Shown: one piece after another, positions 61,301-64,000 of the stretch
Position numbering within the stretch: position 1 is the first letter of the stretch
How the letters are laid out: every line of letters begins with the position of its first letter
Origin: Pycnopodia helianthoides
Lineage: Eukaryota > Echinodermata > Asteroidea > Forcipulatida > Asteriidae
DNA length: 64,000 bases
Reading direction: 5' to 3'
NCBI GenBank assembly: GCA_032158295.1
Contig: CM063244.1
Span: 29,737,715-29,801,714, forward strand
Notes under the pieces: generated by a model
The model's database searches: none
The model's input: the letters and a program-made list of their open reading frames with translations, nothing else
Told to the model about the DNA's origin: nothing
Made by a program: the position numbers and the translations under genes

Positions 61301-63558
61301 AAGCTGGCTTCCCACCAGGTGTTATCAACATTGTCCCTGGATCAGGTAAACATCTTTAACACTTATCTAATTTTACAGAAACTCAATGTGACCATCTGTG
61401 TTTCCTTACCTTTGAGCAAAATTTTCATATAAACTTGATATCTTTCTGAGCTCTCTAACCATAAAAAGACGTCTTTCCGATTTACTCTACCTGGTTTCTA
61501 TGGTATGTGGCGATGCATCTTGGAAACAAGAAGAAGTCGGGGGAAAAAAATAAGTTTTTGGTATGTGAACTTGTTTGTACAATAATTACCCAATAATTAA
61601 GACACATTGATGGTCTCTTTACACTTTGGGTCAGGAAGTCTGACCAAGACAATCGAGTAGCCATTAAAGATTTGTGTAACCATAAAAGTAGCCATTACAT
61701 GTAGCTACAATAAGAGACTAGGCTTTTTTGCTTACATGTGTTCCTCAATCCTTCAATATCCTCCTCTCCTATGTCACTCCACACCAAACTGTTTAGAGTT
61801 TGGACTGGGATAAGATTATAATGCCTGACCATGTGATAAAGCAATTGTTATTGGATCTACCACTCCCAAGTCCTTCTGAATCCTTCACTCTAGCAATTGA
61901 ATAAGGAAGGATTTGGGACTTAAAGTGCAAGGGTAAAGATTCTTTCTTACCTAGTGCATTAAACTTTTGTTTACATTAGTTGGTCAAGGTTATGTGGTGT
62001 ATTGGTATATTTGTGGATATTTTTTACAATGTCTCTGTACAAATTTGTAGTATTACCCTTTTTTGTTGTTGAAATTTTTCATTACTTTATTTATTGTTTT
62101 CATTTGCTCTTTCTCATGTATTCTCGTTGTACACAGGGAAATATAATTTTATGCTTTCAAAAATTTCATTACGATAAATATTTTTGAATTTTAGGTGGAC
62201 AATAATCGCAATGTTAATTTTATCCTGTTTTTAGCTGGTGATCTACAATAAATGGTGTCACATAATTGCACTTTCTAACAAAAACACCAACCAGAAAAAA
62301 ACAAAAACATGTTGAAATTAAGTCTAGAAATTGGAAGCATCAGCCAACATGACCTAGAATAACTGCATCATCATCTATTGTCGAATGTTATGAGTATGTC
62401 AACACGTTTTGTAGAGGCCAGGAAGATTCAAAGTAGCTGTAACAATTGTGTAATATTTTCCTTTTTCCTTTTTCATTGAAGGTTCCGTGGTTGGGCAGAG
62501 AATGGCAGATCATCCAGACATTCGTAAGCTTGGATTCACCGGCTCTACACCCATCGGACAAACCATTATGAAGAGGTGAACTACCAAAGTCAAAACAATG
62601 GTGTCTGTCTGACTCAAATTGTTGCTATGTCTGGACAGAGACTCTCCTCTTGATGAGGGGAGATTTTCTTTTTCTCTGGTCAATGCCACCTGCGTGATGG
62701 AGATTACAAACTTTGTTACTAAACGAAAAGATAGCTTCAAATAGATGCTGTCTTTACTGGTAACTTGGGTTGTGGCTTTGGTCCGCGGTTGCAAGCATTC
62801 AAATTTTTCTACTTAGCCAAGTGGTTCACGAACCAATTATGCAAGGAATAAGATAGAACTCCCGCATGCTGCACGCGGTATTCAGGCACAATGCATAAAT
62901 GTTGTTTTAAAAATAATTATAATTTCTTGTAAAGATGGCGTCATGTGGCGTCAAGTTAAAACTATCTGTAGCAGGCTGATACTTAATTTATTAAGTGCAA
63001 GCCATTATTCCCTTGGTATAGGGCACCTCTCTGAGGGAAATGAACCATTGTATTGGGACAGCTTGAGGGGTCCAAGGTAGTGACCAGGGGCAATGCATGG
63101 TGGAACATTTGAACATTTTGTTATTGGGGAGCAGCTTGAGGGGGGTCCAAGGCAGTGAGGGACACAGTGGGCGATAGGTAAGGGAGCAAATGAACATTTG
63201 TACTGGGACACACATGAGGGGATCCAGAGGCAGCTGACCAGGGGCATGCAGGGAAATGAACATTTGTACTGGGACAACTTGAGGGGTCCAAGGCAGTGAC
63301 CAGGGGCATGCAGGGAAATTACATTTTTTATTGGGACAGCTTGAGGGGCACCTAGCTAGTGACCAGGGGCATGGAGAGAAATGAACATTTGTACTGGGAA
63401 AACAGCATTTATATCCTATTTGATGTTAATTTATTTCAACTATTTTAATGGGTTTCAGTTGTGCTGAGAGTAACCTAAAGAAGTGCTCACTTGAGCTTGG
63501 TGGAAAATCTCCATTGGTCATCTTCGCTGATTGCAACATGGATACAGCTGTCAAGCAG
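40358..63558 (+). CDS. ALDH1L: 10-formyltetrahydrofolate dehydrogenase, mitochondrial type (3' partial)
   Basis: Exons: 40358-40408, 47406-47547, 48243-48328, 49239-49387, 49836-50001, 51582-51686, 52576-52665, 53999-54133, 54394-54522, 55191-55279, 56785-56929, 57537-57719, 58537-58601, 59358-59508, 60229-60299, 61152-61345, 62482-62575, 63459-63558. All phases agree, giving 715 codons so far. The enzyme oxidises 10-formyl-THF to THF and CO2 with NADP+. Domains are a presequence (1-17), the formyl hydrolase (about 23-330), an acyl-carrier-like domain and the aldehyde dehydrogenase (from about 430). Visible residues include His128 in [11 protein letters not shown] and Asp164 in DDGLDTG (hydrolase His106 and Asp142 of rat/human ALDH1L1), Ser376 in GGGSMD (phosphopantetheine site), PWNYP and Glu694 in LELGGK. 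The catalytic Cys exon lies beyond the right edge. It is probably the invertebrate co-orthologue of ALDH1L1 and ALDH1L2. Confidence 0.95.
40409..43936 (+). other. ALDH1L intron 1, left part
   Basis: No coding exon was recognised. A small inverted pair around CCATGGAG/CTCCATGG lies at about 40730-40752. A fragment of the family B SINE flank (ATTTGAACTGCCTCTAG) lies near 43885. Confidence 0.5.
43937..44620. mobile_element. 684-bp foldback transposon with perfect 9-bp target duplication
   Basis: It begins TAGCCCCATGAATAGGGCC and ends with the exact inverse. The first 53 bp of the arms are identical, and similarity continues inward for about 200 bp. TGCTAATCG is present just outside both ends (43928-43936 and 44621-44629). 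Nine-base duplications with long inverted ends point to Mutator-like elements. No transposase is seen. Confidence 0.82.
44630..47405 (+). other. ALDH1L intron 1, right part
   Basis: No exon was recognised apart from the acceptor at 47401-47405. A (CTG)n tract lies at 46354-46391. The rest is A+T-rich with no clear repeat. Confidence 0.5.
46354..46391. repeat. (CTG)n trinucleotide repeat, about 12 units
   Basis: Uninterrupted GCT/CTG units lie in ALDH1L intron 1. It reads as poly-Cys in one frame, but only as part of a short random ORF. Confidence 0.95.
47421..47423 (+). other. ALDH1L: Possible internal start for a cytosolic ALDH1L form
   Basis: This in-frame ATG in exon 2 begins [12 protein letters not shown], which lines up with residue 1 of cytosolic ALDH1L1. 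Its context is ACAAAATGA, with A at -3. Use would need leaky scanning or an alternative first exon; neither is shown by the sequence. Confidence 0.4.
50002..51581 (+). other. ALDH1L intron 5
   Basis: The intron is 1.6 kb with no exon recognised. A SINE family A tail-like segment on minus lies near 51060-51135 (ACACAAGACCAACATGACCT), with a short tandem TTAGGTTAAGACCTAA-like motif near 51135-51160. Confidence 0.45.
52666..53998 (+). other. ALDH1L intron 7
   Basis: The intron is 1.3 kb. It contains a minus-strand family B SINE head near 53640-53740 (GGATTTGACCCCACGACC, GACTCACGACTAGACAACCA). Nothing else was recognised. Confidence 0.45.
54714..55062 (+). mobile_element. Full-length tRNA-derived SINE, family A
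   Basis: The head reads GTGTCGTGGCCGAGGGAATA (A-box) and GTGGGTTCGAATCCCGGTCG (B-box). The body has GAGCAAGACACTTTACTATA and GGGTACCTGTGAGGGCAGAG. It ends AGCGCTATATAAAAACCGAA followed by ATT repeats. It is the best copy in the window, inserted inside an older repeat within ALDH1L intron 9. Confidence 0.85.
55733..55960 (+). mobile_element. tRNA-derived SINE, family A, diverged
   Basis: It carries GTGACACTTGTGTACTTGAG, CAAGACACTTAACTG and a GCATACTCCTAAGGGAGTTG tail, parallel to the copy at 54714-55062. It lies in ALDH1L intron 10. Confidence 0.65.
56148..56340. repeat. 43-bp tandem repeat, about 4 copies
   Basis: GGGAACCTTGTGCCTAATGG recurs with 43-bp spacing, alternating with GAGTTCGGTTCCATTGGTAA. 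The first copy is shorter and diverged. It lies in ALDH1L intron 10. Confidence 0.88.
57735..58350. repeat. 21-bp minisatellite in ALDH1L intron 12, split by a MITE
   Basis: The unit is GAAATTGGCCAGACGGCTTGT with variants (CATAGGCCAGCTGGCATGTG). The left block is 57735-57898 and the right block about 58145-58350. The 21-bp unit keeps frame with exon 12, so read-through from the exon gives repeated CEIGQTA until a stop at 57912-57914. Confidence 0.88.
57899..58144. mobile_element. GGGCCCAATTTCATAGAGC palindromic MITE, intact copy
   Basis: The ends GGGCCCAATTTCATAGAGCT and AGCTCTATGAAATTGGGCCC are perfect inverses. Further inside, TTGATAAAAACAGGATTACC and its inverse also pair. It is 246 bp, inserted within the 21-bp minisatellite. 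Relatives lie at 9004-9206 and 6183-6305. Confidence 0.85.
60418..60650 (+). mobile_element. tRNA-derived SINE, family A, head-truncated
   Basis: It has CACTTGTGTCCTTGAGCAAG, CTTTACCCAGGAGTAAATAG and GCATACTCCTGAGGAGTTAA, parallel to the body of the copy at 54714. It lies in ALDH1L intron 15. Confidence 0.6.
60890..61040 (+). mobile_element. tRNA-derived SINE, family A, 3'-truncated
   Basis: The head reads GTGTCGTGGCTGAGCAGTCT and GAGCGGGGGTTCCAGTCCTG, then GGCACTTGTGTTCTTGAATA. The body stops soon after. It lies in ALDH1L intron 15, close to the acceptor of exon 61152-61345. Confidence 0.6.
61346..62481 (+). other. ALDH1L intron 16
   Basis: The intron is 1.1 kb of A+T-rich sequence with no exon or repeat recognised. 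Confidence 0.5.
63030..63400. repeat. About 65-bp tandem repeat, roughly 6 copies, in ALDH1L intron 17
   Basis: Units contain TGAACATTTGTACTGGGACA, CTTGAGGGGTCCAAGGCAGT and GACCAGGGGCATGCAGGGAA. Spacing varies slightly and the second unit is diverged. The array ends about 60 bp before exon 63459-63558. Confidence 0.85.
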
Positions 63559-64000
63559 GTCAGTCTCCAATCTGGCTCCCACTATGCCAATTGTACAATA
63601 GACCATTACACACACTGCGCTTGGTTGTCATCAGAGACCTCATTTGCATATTGATCATGTGTCTGTGCCCAAGTTTTTTTATTCGTAGAAAAGTGGCATT
63701 GTGAACTTTGTCATATTATTTTTAACTGGTACATGAGAAGCTAGATTTCAAGCTAATTTGATTGAATTCAACCTGAATGAGTGACTTCAGTCAGTTCCAT
63801 GACTGGAATTGATAGTTTGCGGACTAAGTTGTTTAAGTTTGCTGGCTTTTGTAGCCAAAATCAATGCAAAAAAATGTTTTTACAAAGCAAAGTAAATATC
63901 CTTACAATTGTATTGGCTCCAAGTTAAGTTTCGTATAATTTATAAAATTCTTTTGTTAACTTCCAAAGCTCAAACATGTCAATCTCCTGCTTATTTATCT
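63559..64000 (+). other. ALDH1L intron 18 (continues beyond the window)
   Basis: It starts with donor GTCAGT after exon 63459-63558. No further exon appears before the window ends. The next exon should carry the GENCIAAGR-type catalytic cysteine motif. Confidence 0.6.

Noticed and set aside
62991..63309. Minus-strand Pro/Cys-rich open frames ([14 protein letters not shown])
   Set aside because: They arise from the 65-bp tandem repeat in ALDH1L intron 17, and three frames are open at once. They are not a gene.

Overview
The window is animal nuclear DNA. Genes are split into short exons with GT-AG introns, each exon's reading phase fits the next, and introns and intergenic DNA are packed with tRNA-derived SINEs, palindromic miniature transposons and minisatellites. 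The gene families (PM20D1, a Roc-COR-Death protein, a mitochondrial-type ALDH1L) and the repeat types suggest a marine invertebrate deuterostome. An echinoderm such as a sea star is my best guess, from general familiarity with these repeats, and was not checked against any database.

Layout. (1) 1-7822, plus strand: the last six coding exons of a PM20D1-type M20 peptidase; the 5' part lies left of the window. (2) 7823-19039: a convergent intergenic region with no recognisable host gene. It holds a 480-bp dispersed repeat, a hAT-like element with an 8-bp target duplication, a 117-bp tandem repeat and a 4.2-kb foldback element with reverse-transcriptase remnants in its loop. (3) 19040-38664, minus strand: a complete Roco-family gene of 18 recognised coding exons. 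Domain order is an unrecognised helical N-terminus, Roc GTPase, COR, basic linker and C-terminal Death domain. The Roc domain carries a long insertion with hexapeptide repeats, whose exon shows a one-base frame problem at an A9 tract. A 3.1-kb, 74/70-bp minisatellite fills one COR intron. (4) 38665-40357: a 1.7-kb divergent intergenic region, probably holding both promoters, with a CpG-rich 13-bp tandem repeat. (5) 40358 to the right edge, plus strand: an ALDH1L (10-formyltetrahydrofolate dehydrogenase) gene with 18 exons in the window. The first exon encodes a mitochondrial presequence. The window ends before the exon for the dehydrogenase's catalytic cysteine.

The three genes have no obvious shared pathway: N-acyl amino acid/peptide hydrolysis, GTPase-Death signalling and one-carbon folate metabolism. 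Exon boundaries were derived by hand from splice sites, phase continuity and remembered family sequence, so they are models and not transcript-supported.
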